Notes under the pieces: generated by a model
Databases searched by the model: none
What the model was told of the DNA's origin: nothing
Seen by the model: the letters and a program-made list of their open reading frames with translations, nothing else
Shown: piece after piece, positions 1 to 12,580 of the stretch
How the letters are laid out: every line of letters begins with the position of its first letter
Numbering within the stretch: the stretch's first letter is position 1
Translations under genes and position numbers: made by a program
Assembly (NCBI GenBank): GCA_032622095.1
Contig: CP136067.1
Coordinates: forward strand, 125,957,030 to 126,021,029
Direction of reading: 5' to 3'
DNA: 64,000 nt
From: Siphonodentalium dalli
Lineage: Eukaryota > Mollusca > Scaphopoda > Gadilida > Siphonodentaliidae

Positions 1-464
1 TCAATACTTGCTGCGCTCATGTGTGCGTACACCCGAGAAAAAAGTTTGAAAATGTGCTGAACGGTCAGTCATTACCATGAGGAAAATACAGCGAGAGCAC
101 TCACAGCTATCCTTAAAGTAATTGATCACCTGCAAAGTGGTGTCACTCTGATAAATACTGCGTTAACCACCAACACTGTCTTAATGTTACCACTTCAACC
201 GAGATGTATCCAGGATTTAAAGCAATTAAAAGCAAAATTTTGAATATACATGTAAATGTCACAATTAGGCCAAAACAAATTTAATTTGTGTTTCCTGTAA
301 CCCAACCGACCGTCTTCAAAACCCACGGACCCAAGTTCATTTGATTGGTTTTAAATAAAAAAAATCAATCTATAAACCGACCGACCGCACTGTTATCCAA
401 ACTGTGTACACGTGGTTCCATTTTATCGGATTCACCCTGATTCACCTTGAAATAAATTATATCT

Positions 465-1010
465 TTGATATATTTATATATTTTTTGCAAAGCTACATCG
501 TCACTCTTCAAACGAAAGTCAAATTACGACCGGACGCTATACTGGAAGATCACAAGTTATCGCTCCTCTTCGGTCCCACCTGACCATAACCAGGCTGCAA
601 GGATGGTGGTGCATCAGGATATTGTTTCTCGGTCTCCAATAGAATTGGGATATTATGGGGCAGCCCTTGTGGCCATTGATACCTGTGCCCATTGTGCAGG
701 ACTCCCAATGGGATGTAAAAACATCTCTGAAAAAACATTACAGGACAGTTTTCCCTATTTGTATTAATTGTTTCAATGCAGGACTGATGCCTGTTGTGGC
801 CAAGCCACATGGCAAGGCAGTGCCTGTTTCAGGTTTATTAAAGTAATTTTAGTAAACTGTCTACTGTTTAACTGTTTTATATGTTTCCCCTCAATATATC
901 AGTTGCTCTGGGTCATTGTATGGTGTTTGATGAAATTGATGGTGGTTAGGTATGGCCCACAGGAGACCATAAAAAAATAAAATGAAAAAATAAAATGAAA
1001 TGAAAAGCCT
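465..1010 (+). other. Possible retroposed sequence with A-rich tail
   Basis: A stretch with a modest open frame (465-767) is followed by a region ending in a run of AAAATAAAATGAAA units at about 968-1005, resembling a poly(A)-type retroposon tail. I do not recognise any protein. It could be a 3' end of a LINE/SINE or a retroposed transcript. Confidence 0.25.
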
Positions 1011-1102
1011 ACCGCCAGCAGCCGCCAGCCCATATTTTTTTGGGCTCGTTAACGGAAACACGCATTCAATTTATTTTGGCCTTACAACAGTAAACACATT
1101 AC

Positions 1103-2770
1103 TGATGAAAGTGCCAATGACACTGTAGCTCAACTTGGAAAGGGAATAATTTCATGTGTTAAGGTCAATGGAGTGATTAGGAATGTGGAAAGTTGAAAGG
1201 CCTACCGGTAGTTATGCAAAGATTAAAATCCAAGATGGCCACCAGCAGCCATGCTTTTTTGCCAAATGACCACAAAAAGACTCGTTCACATTTACATGTC
1301 ATTGTTAACATCCATCACAAATTTCATGATGATCCGACAAAAGATATGACTTGTAGCCCTTGCCAAAGGATTTAGTCATGCAAAGAGTAAAATCCAAGAT
1401 GGCTGCTGGTGGCCATATTTTTCGGCCGAACGACCCCAAAATTACCCGTTCCCATCTACATGTCAATATTAACATCCATGACAAATTTAATGATGATCCG
1501 ACAAAAGATAAGACATGTAGGCCGTGCTAATGGATTGAATTTTGAAATCCAAGATGGCCGCTGGCAGCCATGTTTTTTGGCCGACCGACACCAAAATGAC
1601 TCGTTTCCATCTACCGGGTACATGTCAATGTCAACAGCCATGACAAATCTCATAATGAACTGACCAAAGGTACGACCTGTAGCCTGTGTCAAAGGATTTA
1701 GTCATGCAAAGAGTAAAATCCAAGATTGCTGCTGGCGGCAATGTTTTTTGGCCAAATAACACCAAAACGACTCGTTCCCAACTACATGTCATTGTTAACA
1801 TCCATGACAAATTTAACTAGGTGTGACTGTCCCAATGGGACTACGGATACCCCCGTTTTTAAAATACTAAGATGTTTCAAATGTCAGTAAACATTTAGTT
1901 AAAATAATAAAATAACAGTTCCCATTGCAGGTGTACAACCATAACCCTAATCTTAAACCTATTGACCGAAAAATGTAGGAATAAAAGCTTGGACAAAATT
2001 ATGTATGTTGCGAAAAAGGGGAATAACTCCACACAAAAAATGTCGGACAGACGTCATAATCGCAGGTGCACAGGTTCCCATGGTACTAAATATCAGTGCA
2101 AAGATTAAAAAACATTGACCGAAAAATGTAGGAATAAAAGCTCGGACAAAATTATGCATGTTGCAAAAAAAGTTTCTAAGTCGAAAAAGGGGGATAACTC
2201 CACCAAAAAATGTCGGACAGACGTCATAATCGCAGGTGCACAAGTTCCCATGGTACTAAATATCTGTGCCTCGTTTTTTAAAAATTGACCGAAAAATGTA
2301 GGAATAAAAGCTCGGACAAAATTATGCATGTTGCAAAAAAAGTTTCTAAGTCGAAAAAGGGGGGATAACTCCACCAAAAAAAGTCCCGACAGACGTCATA
2401 ATCGCAGGTGCACAGGTTCCCATGGTGGTTGATGTCTGTACCAAGTTTCACGTAAATTGATAAAAAAAACGGGGGTATAATGAAGATCCGACCAAAGCTA
2501 TGACCTGTAGCCCACCCCAAAGGATTTAGTCATGTACATGTAAAGAGTAAAATCCAAGATGGCTGCTGGTGGCCATGTTTTTTGGCCAAACGACCCCAAA
2601 ATCATTCGTTCCCATCTACATGTCAATGTCAACATTCATGACAAATTTCATAAAGACCAGACAAAAGGTACGACAATTAGCCCGCGCCAAAGGAAATTGT
2701 TGACAGACACACGCACATACGGACGCCAACCAATGGCAATAGCTCAAACTTACAAAGTAAGTTGAGCTAA
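1103..2770 (+). mobile_element. Pearl-like core-repeat element, with a nested insertion
   Basis: The element starts with a head also found at 8373 (GACACTGTAGCTCAACTT) and ends with a tail shared with 7349 and 10013: an ACAGACACACGCAC-type stretch followed by AAGTTGAGCT. Between them lie 4-5 diverged core monomers of about 163 bp carrying an AAAATCCAAGATGGC motif. AGCTCAACTT at the head and AAGTTGAGCT at the tail are inverted. One core is split by the element at 1816-2481. No protein is encoded; it is non-autonomous. Confidence 0.7.
1816..2481. mobile_element. Nested repeat element with tandem internal units
   Basis: This segment interrupts a core monomer, whose flanks continue with 'gacaaattt' on the left and 'atgaagatccg' on the right. 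Near its ends are TACCCCCGTTTTT (1849) and AAAAAACGGGGGTA (2464) in inverted orientation. Inside are three tandem units (starting about 1961, 2114 and 2284) of roughly 150-170 bp that share the start ATTGACCGAAAAATGTAGG. Confidence 0.65.
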
Positions 2771-3230
2771 AAACCACAGGGGCCTGTAACGTGCTCCGCT
2801 ACCCGTCCCCTGTTGTGCTGCCCATATACGACGCTTCTATACGGGCCTGTTCACATTAGTCGTAGTATACTAAGGACAAGGTGAACTGTAGATATTTCCA
2901 GCCCCCACAATCCCCACCCCTGATGATACTATATTGTCCTACCCGGTAAGTAAATGACTAATTGAACCTGAGTGACAGCCCAGTTAGACCAAACAATCTG
3001 AATTAAGAAGGCTGCCATCCAGACAAAGTTTTGGCCTAAATTGAAATTTGCTTTCATTTACGCCACAGGTGTAAGATGTTTTGGTAATTTTATATACGCG
3101 TGGACCAATGGGCGAATGCATTATGGGTGATTAGGTATTTCTCGTACTTGAGTAAACCGTACCGATAGAGTCACGATAGTCCGACACAGATTAGCACATG
3201 TGTTTACGCCACCGGTGTAATTGGGGGACA
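2771..3230. other. No recognised feature
   Basis: I see no gene, RNA or clear repeat in this stretch. Confidence 0.5.
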
Positions 3231-3237
3231 TGTCTCT

Positions 3238-3292
3238 ATTCTGAAGGTCGCTATTCCGAAGGTCCACTATTCCGAAGGTTCTCTATTCCAGG
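3238..3292 (+). repeat. Short array of a 16-bp CCGAAGGTT repeat
   Basis: Three to four copies of the unit CTATTCCGAAGGTTC, the same unit as in the larger array at 5007-5128. Confidence 0.75.
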
Positions 3293-4165
3293 GTTTCCGC
3301 CAGGCCGGCTGCGGGTCCGTCACATGGACCCATTCCCCTCGCAGATGATCTGTTTGATTCATGCATGTACCAAATGTCAGTACCGGTAGCAATATGTCGT
3401 AAAAAAAATTTGGCTGCAAGGGGAGTTCGGGGGTTAAACAGAATACTGGTGAAAAAGCGGGCCAAATAGCGACATTAGATACAGCGTAACATCAGCGAAG
3501 AATGCCGGACTGTTGAGTACGGATGTTTTTGTGCACGGGATTCCATGGATGAAACTACTCAGACTCGAAGACCCCGTCATATCGTACAATTACATAATTG
3601 GATCAAATAACACCCAATTGCTGAGTCGGGACATTTTTATACACAGGATTTTCGTGGATGAAACTACTCAATGTTGATCATTTATCTTATTGCTGTATTA
3701 TCATTTGTTTTGAGTTCGATGTCAGTGAAGTTCCTGAAAAAAACATGTGATTATTATGCGTATATTGCCATGCATACTCAACAAAATCCCAAAGTGATTT
3801 ATTTCACAATTGTCAATAATACGGAACCTGTCCTGTCTTTATAGCGCGAATTCATAGTGACAACACCATTCATTTGAGCCATATTACACGCATGGAGGAT
3901 AAACACAAACAAATACCCCCCCCCCCAATATGGAGATAAAGTCAAAGTACAGTCAATAATAGTTTCGTTGTCCCGCCTGGGTCCCCAAGCACAATCAACG
4001 ACGCACATGTTCACATTTCCAGCCGAAACTCAATTATATTTTATAAAACGTTGGCTAAAACTCTGTTCTATAGCTGCGGTCGATCGTCAGTTGTTGGCCT
4101 ATACAGGCTATTGAACAAGCTACGGTGTGCATCAGTATCGGTAGACTAATTAATACATGTAGGTA

Positions 4166-4812
4166 AAATCGAAAAATGACTAATTAAGGGCTATAACTCT
4201 ATCAAATTTTATCGGGCCAGGCTGGTTTTCGAACTCGTCAGAAATATTCTTGGCAAGTATGTCTATTCCAAATTTTAAACAAATCGGAGGACGTTTGTTG
4301 AAGTTATCGCGCTAACGAGCTCAAAATTCACGAAAAATGATTAATTAAGGGCCATAACTCTATCAAATTTTATTGGGTCAGCTGGTTTTCGAACTCGTCC
4401 AGGATATTATTGGAAGACACTTATATACGTTTGTTGAAGTTATCGCGCTAACGAGCTCAAATTTGGTTTTCTAACTCGTCCGAGGTATTCTTGGGAGACA
4501 CCAATATATCAAAATTTCAATCAAATAGGATGATGTTTGTTAAATTATCGCGCTAACGAGCTGAAAATTTGTGAAAAAATGACTAATTAAGGGCCATAAC
4601 TCTATCAAATTTTATCGGACCTGACCGGTTTTCGAACTCGACCGAGATATTCTTGGGAGACACCTATATACCAATTTCAATCAAATCGGATAACGTTTGT
4701 TGAAGTTATCGCGCTAACGAGCTGAAAATTCGTGAAAAATGACTAATTAAGGGCCATTACTCTATCAAATTTTATCGGACCTGGCCGGTTTTCGAACTCG
4801 ACCGAGACAAAA
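4166..4812 (+). repeat. Tandem repeat, about 162-bp unit
   Basis: Units start at about 4171, 4333, 4572 and 4733 with (C/G)GAAAAATGACTAATTAAGG and continue through a TTTTCGAACTCG segment and a TTATCGCGCTAACGAGCT segment. The second unit carries an internal partial duplication, which explains its longer spacing. No coding potential. Confidence 0.8.
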
Positions 4813-5006
4813 TTTCATATAATATGAATGTTGCGGTATATATGGACCCTCCTGCATTGGGACATGACACAGGTACAGTTGACTTAAGTTCTGTTCTGTG
4901 CGGGCTCCAATTTGGGGTTCAATATTTTAAGGGCAACATTTTAAAATTTATGGGCCCATACCTTTTAACTCTGGGCATATAATATGAATATTGGGGGCAT
5001 GTCTCT

Positions 5007-5128
5007 ATTCCGAAGGTTCGCTATCCCGAAGGTCCACTATTCCGAAGGTTCTCTGAATGTTCGCTATTCCGAAGGTTCACTATTCCGAAGGTTCACTATT
5101 CCGAAGGTTCGCTATTCCGAAGGTTTTT
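5007..5128 (+). repeat. 16-bp tandem repeat (CTATTCCGAAGGTTCR)
   Basis: About seven copies, some with small indels. Because 16 is not a multiple of three, all three frames read through, and the short ORF here (with repeats of LFRRF, YSEG and IPKV) is an artefact. The unit matches the array at 3238-3292. Confidence 0.85.
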
Positions 5129-5129
5129 G

Positions 5130-5740
5130 TTATTTTAAGGTTAATTCTTTTTATGAAGGAAATAATTTAAAACATTAAATATGATTTTGTTTTGTTTTCG
5201 CGGGTTTTCTTGTTAAGTTCATTTACCTCACAAAATTAACATGCTGGTCATCCTAGAATACCAACTGCGGACAGTAAACCCCGGTTCAGGCGTCGGTAAA
5301 CAGCACATCGGGCTATAAAATTTAAGAGTTTTCCACACCAGGGCTAGTCTAATTAGATACATGTACATGTAGTCAATTTAGAAGTTATACCAACCAATGG
5401 AAGATGTATATGATAGGCAATGTCTATTTAAAGTATGCTGTGGCAGTAGTTCGGAGAAAATTCAGATATCAGTTCTTGAGAAAAACACAATCTTAGTTGA
5501 TTGCATTTGGAATTTCGGGGTAAATTTAAGTTTCATTCAGTAAAACTTTCACTGCAGTCTCTTCTCGAGAATTTGAACAAAAAACATGGGTCATTCTATA
5601 TGGGACACTCTACCAATGACGTGTTTTGATGATATAAAACCCCAAATCCATATCCAGTAACTCGATGAAATACATCTTACCATACATGTACATGTACATC
5701 GATAAAGTAAAACATTAATGCGAGCAGGAGTAAACTCCGA
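5130..5740. other. No recognised feature
   Basis: AT-rich sequence with several ACATGTACATGT micro-palindromes; nothing else supportable. Confidence 0.4.
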
Positions 5741-5754
5741 GGCGGGCAAAAAAA

Positions 5755-6650
5755 AAATTCCAGGCATGTACCGGTATATCGGGGAGGGTGGGTCATCCAT
5801 GGGACCAACAAACAATTTTTTCCGCAACTCACCATTTTTTTTTCCTGCAAGTCTTTTGGCTGTTTTTGCAATGAGTTTGGCTTAAAACACCTTAGAATAA
5901 GAGAAATTATGTAATTCTAACTGCTAAACTGAATACAGGCAGTTATCATGTTGTATTTTGTTGCAAATTTAGAAATATAAGATGACCACTGGCAGCCATG
6001 TTTTTTGGCCGAATGACCTCAAAATGACTTGTTCATATTTACAAGTCAATGTTAACATCCATGACAAATAGTATGCACAGAAATTCATATACCGGAACAG
6101 ATGTTTACAGTTAATGCCCCTCCCCCCGAAAATCTGTTTTGGTATTAAAGGGGGGGGGGGGTAAAAAAATGGTCAGAAAAATCTGCCAAAAACAGGGGGG
6201 GGGGGATAAACATTTTTCCGGGCACGTATGCCGGGGTGGGTGGTCCATGGGACCAACAAACAATTTTTTCCGCAACTCAAATTTTTTTCCTGCAAGTTTT
6301 TTTTTGCAATGAGTTTGGCTTAAAACACCTTAGAATAAGAGAAATAATGTAATTCTAACTGCTAAACTGACTCCATGCAGTTATTGTGTTGTATTTTGTT
6401 GCAAATTTTGAAATCCAAGATGGCCACTGGCAGTCATGTTTTTTGGCCGAATGACCTCAAAATGACTTGTTCCTATTTATGGTACATGTCAATGTTAACA
6501 TCCATGATAAATAATATGCACAGAAATTCATATATCACTATGTACAGCAGAATTCACCCCCCCCACAAATCTCTGTTTTAGTGTTAAAAGGGGGGTGGGT
6601 GAACAAATTTGTTTCCAGGCTGGGTGGTCCAGTTATCGGGTTCCAAATTT
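5755..6650 (+). repeat. Direct duplication, about 440-450 bp, of a G-run plus core-repeat block
   Basis: The block with GGGACCAACAAACAATTTTT, CAATGAGTTTGGCTTAAAAC and a core-repeat fragment (CCATGTTTTTTGGCCGAATG) occurs twice, at about 5800-6080 and 6249-6520. Poly-G runs of 10-13 bases sit between and after the copies (6149-6206). A related block lies at 48.07-48.5 kb. These are pieces of composite repeats that include pearl-like core fragments. Confidence 0.7.
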
Positions 6651-7139
6651 TGAAATCCAAGATTTTTTCCCGACCTCCCCAGGAGCTACAAAAAAATTGA
6701 AAACAAATTGGACGCGGGGTGGGTGGGTCCCGACAAGGGTTGAAAGTAAAAAATCTATATATAGTAAAAAATCTATACATGTATATGTGCCTGAAATTTT
6801 TTTCAGACGTGACAGCATGACCCCACCGCCAACGTTTATTGTATATTTAACAAGATCCTCATGGACGTATTGTTTTCTTCAATTTTTGGTATGACGACCA
6901 TTGACCTTTTAGCATTTCAGATAGTCTTGCTTCCATGTTGGAAATTGCCACCCTGTACTGTTATTCCGCCCCGTACTCTTATTGCATTTAGCAGAATTGT
7001 CCACCCTGTACTCTTATTCCGCACCGTATGCTTATTTGGACCCCGAGAGTATGTTAGCAGTCATGTTGTAAATATAGAACTACTAGTACTAGTATATGTA
7101 AAACTTAGAAGTCTGATGACTTCTCTGCGCAAGTCTGAT

Positions 7140-7349
7140 GACTTTTTTTGGATGTTTTTTGGCCGAATGACACCAAAATGACTCGTTCCCATCTACATGT
7201 CAATGTCAACACTCATGACAAATCTCATAAAGATCAGACGAAAGGTACGACCTGTAGCCCGCGCCAAAGGAAATTGTTGACAGACACACGCACACACGGA
7301 CGCCAACCCATGGCAATAGCTCAAACTTACAAAGTAAGTTGAGCTAAAA
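7140..7349 (+). mobile_element. 3' fragment of a pearl-like element
   Basis: The last core monomer plus the complete tail (ACAGACACACGCACACACGG, then AAGTTGAGCT) matches the ends at 2770 and 10013. The 5' head is missing. Confidence 0.75.
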
Positions 7350-8140
7350 AGGAAACTAATGTTACGGAAACTATAAGTTTCAGTGAACTTTCAGAGCATG
7401 GATAACAATTACAAAGGTGGGCCCCTGCCCGCAAATTTCAGGACTCAGAACAAGTTAAGTATTTGGTATAAGATAGTTAATTTCATTTAGCAGTCACCAC
7501 ACTATAAGCGATAGCCTGTACTAGTAACATCTAAGCATACTTATAAATACAAACAAAGTACATGTATACTAGTACTTGCTGCAAATGACACCGCCGAGAA
7601 TATCGCTGATTAAAATGCCGTAGGTTCCCTGATTTCGAGAGAATGTCAATCAACTCCCCTTTGGTCCAATGAGATTCAAGGGTGAGGTCATTCAGTTCAC
7701 TTTCAGACAGCCCATTTCAAAGACATAGCACTTGCCGCCTTTCTTGTAGAAATATACAACGATGTCGGCATAAGTTCAAAGCTGCAGTGCCGCCATGCAA
7801 TTTGAAGAATATACAATGACTCGAATCTCTTTGATACATGATGTTGTATATTAAACTGTGTAAAACAATCAGGGTATTCAACAATAACCGGCATTTTCCA
7901 ACTACCGAAATAAATAACGCAGATTAATCGACGACGGAAATGGTGTCAATTATCGGCTTTATCAAGGGTTCATCGATTATACGATTAATCGTGGCACCCC
8001 TACTCGCTTTGGCAGCTGCCAGCTGGGGCCAGGCTATATAACGACATTGCTGGTTTTATGTGATGGAGGAAACCCGTGTACGCCATACTAGTAGGGTTAA
8101 ACAATTAATCAACTCGGAATTTTGCTGTCCACTAGTCGAA
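7350..8140. other. Intergenic, with a possible hAT-type terminus
   Basis: CGATTAATCGTGGCACCCCTA at about 7982-8002 resembles the hAT-type end that reads TAGGGGTG-N-CACGATTAATCG on the other strand. I did not find a convincing partner terminus, so this is at best a remnant. Confidence 0.3.
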
Positions 8141-8149
8141 ACATTATTA

Positions 8150-8290
8150 GTTATCTTCGGCAACATCGGGGGTACATGTAGATTTAATACCTGGATGTCG
8201 ATTTTGAACCCTGAGGCGAGCAGAGGGGTTCAAAAAGAGACATACAGGTATTAAATCTCCATGTACCCCATGATGTTGCCGGAGATAATG
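8150..8290. mobile_element. Fold-back MITE, about 140 bp
   Basis: The left arm (TTATCTTCGGCAACATCGGG, then GTAGATTTAATACCTG) is mirrored by the right arm (CAGGTATTAAATCTCCATGT, then GATGTTGCCGGAGATAA). Related copies lie at 17921-18025 and 45937-46075, so this is a family. Confidence 0.75.
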
Positions 8291-8372
8291 ATTTTGTCCC
8301 CACAACAATAACCATGTCTCCTTAATTGAAGTGTGTTTTTCATAGGTTATCGGATTAATTCACACCAATAAG

Positions 8373-10013
8373 AATGAAAGTGTCAATGACACTGTAGCTC
8401 AACTTAGGTAAGGGAATAATTTAATGGTTGAATTGTCTAACCTACATGTACATGTATGCTGTAGCTGTGCCAAAGGATTTAGTCATGCACAGAGTAAAAT
8501 CCAAGATGGCTGCTGGCGGCCATGTTTTTTGGCTGAATGACCTCAAAATGACTCGTTTCCCATCTACATGTCATTGTTAACATCCATGACAAATTTCATG
8601 AAGATCCGACTAAAGCTACGACCTGCAGCCCACGCCAAAGGATTTAGTCATGTAAAGAGTAAATCCAAGATGGCTGCTGGTGGCCATGTTATTTGGCCGA
8701 ACGACCCCAAAATGACTCGATCCCATCTACATTTCAATATTAACATCCATGACAAATTTCATGATCATCAGTCGAATAGTACGACCTGTAGCCCGCACCA
8801 ATGGATTTAATTTTGAAATCCAAGATGGCCTCCAGCGGCCATGTTTTTTGGCTGAATAACCTCAAAAGGACTCGTTCCCGTCTACATGTAATTGATAACA
8901 TCCATGACAAATTTCACGAAGATCCGACTAAAGCTACGACGTGTAGCCCGCGCCAAAGGATTTAGTCATGCAAAGAGTAAAATCCAAGATGGCTGCTGGC
9001 GACCATGTTTTTTGGCCAAACGACCCCAAAATGACTCATTCCAATCTACATGTCATTGTTAACATCCATGACAAATTTCATGAATATCCGACTAAAGCTA
9101 CAGTACGACCTGCAGCCCGCGCCAAAGGATTTAGTCATGTAAAGAGTAAAATCCAAGATGGCAGCTGGCAGCCATGATTTTTGGCCAAACGACCCCAAAA
9201 TGACCCGTTCTCATCTACATTTCAATATTAACATCCATGACAAATTTCATGATTATCAGTCGAATAGTACGACCTGTAGCCCGCACAATGGATTTAATTT
9301 TGAAATCCAAGATGGCCTCCAGCGGCCATGTTTTTTGGCTGAATAACCTCAAAAGGACTCGTTCCCGTCTACATGTCATTGTTAACATCCATGACAAATT
9401 TCATGAAGATCGGACTAAAGCTACGACCTGTAGCCCGCGCCAAAGGATTTAGTCATGCAAAGAGTAAAATCCAAGATGGCTGCTGGCGGCCATGTTTTTT
9501 GGCCGAACGACCCCAAAATGACTCGTTCCAATCTACATTTCATTGTTAATATCCATGACAAATTTCATGAAGATCCGACTAAAGCTACGACCTGCAGCCC
9601 ACGCCAAAGGATTTAGTCATGCGAAGAGTAAAATCCAAAATGGCTGTTGGCGGCCATGTTTTTTGACAGAACGACCCCAAAATGACTCGTTCCCATCTAC
9701 ATGTCAATATTAACATCCATGACAAATTTCATGATGATCAGACGAACAGTACTACCTGTAGACCGCGCCAATGGATTTAATTTTGAAATCCAAGATGGCC
9801 GCCAGCGGCCATGTTTTTTGGCCGAATGACCCCAAAATGACTCGTTCCCATCTACATGTCAATGTCAACATTCTTGACAAATTTCATAAAGATCAAACCA
9901 AAGGTACGACCTGTAGCTCGTGCCAAAGGAAATTGTTGACAGACACACAGAGACACGGATGACGGATGCCAACCCATGGCAATAGCTCAAACTTACAAAG
10001 TATGTTGAGCTAA
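8373..10013 (+). mobile_element. Intact-looking pearl-like core-repeat element
   Basis: Head (GTCAATGACACTGTAGCTCA at 8381), then nine to ten head-to-tail core monomers of about 163 bp (units at about 8468, 8633, 8797, 8950, 9120, 9284, 9439, 9602, 9767), then the tail (ACAGACACACAGAGACACGG and GTTGAGCTAA). Two monomer subtypes alternate: one with TTTAGTCATGCAAAGAGTAA and one with TTTAATTTTGAAATCC. Open frames of 60-80 residues repeat because monomers are similar; they are not genes. Confidence 0.8.
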
Positions 10014-11572
10014 TAATTCAGTAGCTGACCTAAGGACCTGGGGTCAGGTGACGTCAAATTCGGAGTGCGAGAGCAACATCACGATTGGTGGAAACTGCGA
10101 GTTCAAGGGTCATTCATATACCCCTGATGTTTCACGTGCTCATATACCCCCGATGTTTGGCGCACATTCTCTTATACCCCGCCGTCAAGGGTGACGGGGG
10201 GACATGGTGATTTAAACGTGGCGTTGTAGCCAATCAGATTGCTAGTTACAACCGGATGTGGGGACAAAGTGTATTAGTTACATGTATAACATTTTCAAGA
10301 TCGATTCCGGCATAAACGGTGTAAACTGCGTGTAAGTTACGGTAAGTATAACGTTTGGTGGCACCCTGAATTGACAGTGTTACTAGTACTAATATAGATG
10401 GTGACCCGACTATTAATTGAAAGAATGAAATTGACAAGACAATGTCTCACTCGTCGTTTGAGGTCAAAGACATCACTGCGACATGATGGCAATGATTGAT
10501 GCGGCTTTATCGTTTGTCGGAGACCGCTTTGATCTAGACACTGTGTATATTTCAATTGATCTCGCACCGTCGGGTTATGATGCGATCTGTGTGAAGGTCG
10601 CTTAAGGATGAAGTTAAGGTGACGTCAATGTCACGTTATTGGTGCTACCGTATATAAATGATACTGGATTTAAGAACTGGTTATCGTACCGGTATTCTAC
10701 AACGTCGTAGCCTATACTATAGGGCGTATTTAGTCGGAACATTAACATTTTATAGTGACACCGCTCGGCACCAGTTTATTGGTGATCCCTAAACGAAATC
10801 TCGAACGCCGATAATAAATTTAATACCTGTATAAATGATCGTGTTTTTAATCATTATCCACCACATGTCAAATTATATAATTACATTCAGTGTGTTGGAT
10901 AAATATTAAGATGTTTACTGTATTATTTCCCAAATAAATTGGTGTCTATGCAGGGAAATGCGCTATGCAATAGACTGTCATTGCATCAGTCATCAGTGTA
11001 CGCCATGTACAATGAATTTTCCGTACCATGTTATGTTTGAAAGTTTTGATATCGGGTACCGACCAGTCGACGCAACGTGACTTTTGTACCTCGACTAGTC
11101 GACTTTGAAATTCACTAATCGTTTCAACACTAGACTGCGCCACGATTATGGTACAACCGTGATGAACACGCGAACCATCACAGACCTACCGGTACCTGCA
11201 GGTTGCACAATAACACACAGACCTTCCACGAGTAACCAGCGCCGGGACTGGGAGGCCAATACATATGAACAGTGGGTTATTGAGCAACTTAGCCTATACT
11301 ATAGATACACATTGGACTATACGGAGGTCCCCGATGGTCGTGGAAGAAGACTCAAGGGGATATAATGATTTTTTTTATATAAATTTATTATGCAGTCTAT
11401 TCCCGGTGATAAAAGACTTGTAAGTGGTATACAAAGATTCGAAATATCCCTAATCACACGACCGCTTTCAAATCAGAATGTAAGAACTAAGATTCGAAAT
11501 TGAATTGAATCTTCGTCAGGCCCTACCACTGACTGTACCAGTACCCCAGGGGTTAACTTTAAAGTTACTCAG
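10014..11572. other. Intergenic sequence
   Basis: There are short internal echoes (CATATACCCC(T/C)GATGTTT twice near 10110-10160). The 11105-11365 frame is uninterrupted but shows no recognisable domain. No gene is supported. Confidence 0.4.
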
Positions 11573-12580
11573 CCGTGGTCAGGTCGGGCACACATCAAAA
11601 ACCGTCTACGTAGCTCGTTTTGTCTACTGTAGCCGGCCGATTGAGCTACGTTTTTAATGTGATTTACACGCCTCCTGCGATTATCGCCATACCACGACAA
11701 AAGCGCATTTCGAATTTTCGTGCATTAGTTGTGTACCACTATCACGTCTACAAAGAAGCAAAAAACTCAACGACTCACCACGGCTTTAATACCTTTTGAG
11801 CGATTCAAAATCGATTTGTTTTGGTCAATTTACCATGAAAAACCGTAAGAAATGATCATCAAAATCTCTTGATCAAAATGTAAATCTTCATCAAATCTGA
11901 GGTAGTTCCGGTCGCAATTGTGTTCGTAAACATCCGTGTGCAGGCGATAATCTGATTGGTTGCATTTAGCCGGGGATTAATGGTACCGGTACGTTCTTAA
12001 TGGAATTTCAGTGTAACATCTATCTGTTGGAATGTACGGAACGACAAATGGACAACCATATTTGTATAACTGTAATGTTATGCGAGGTGCTTCCAAATTT
12101 CAAAGTAGAGTTGTGAATCGTGTTTCCGTAGTTGCCTTCTCTGAATGGCGGTCGCCAAACATTTAACAAATACTCGTCTCCGAGTGAAGCTGTTCGCTTT
12201 ATCCAATCACTAATCAGGTGAGCCACATGCATAAACTGGACGTTCTTGACCTTCAAAAATAAATATCCTGCAAAAACTAATGGATTGTTCCCTACTTTTT
12301 ATGGCAAAATCTGATATTTTCTGGAAAGTCAAAGTTACCAAACGCTAACAGGTCTTAATTAAAACATCGTTAATTGCGCCTAAGCCGCGGTGAGTCGTTG
12401 GGTTTTTTGTTTCTTTGTAGACGCAATAGTGGTACACAACTAATGAACGAAAATTCGAAATGCGCTTTTCTTGTGGTATGGCGTTAATAGATGGAGGTGT
12501 GTAAATCACCTCAATCGGGCTACAGTAGACAAAATGAGCTACGTAGACCGTTTTGGATGTGTGCCCGACCTGGTGGTAGC
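11573..12580. mobile_element. Inverted-repeat element, about 1 kb, with 215-bp arms
   Basis: The left arm 11573-11790 and right arm 12368-12580 are inverted copies: GGTCGGGCACACATC with GATGTGTGCCCGACC, and AACGACTCACC with GGTGAGTCGTT. The 580-bp centre has no recognised protein, so it is a non-autonomous fold-back element. Confidence 0.75.

Noticed and set aside
4984-5178. Repetitive 64-residue frame (YSEG, LFRRF, IPKV repeats)
   Set aside because: It is translation of a 16-bp tandem repeat that is open in all frames.
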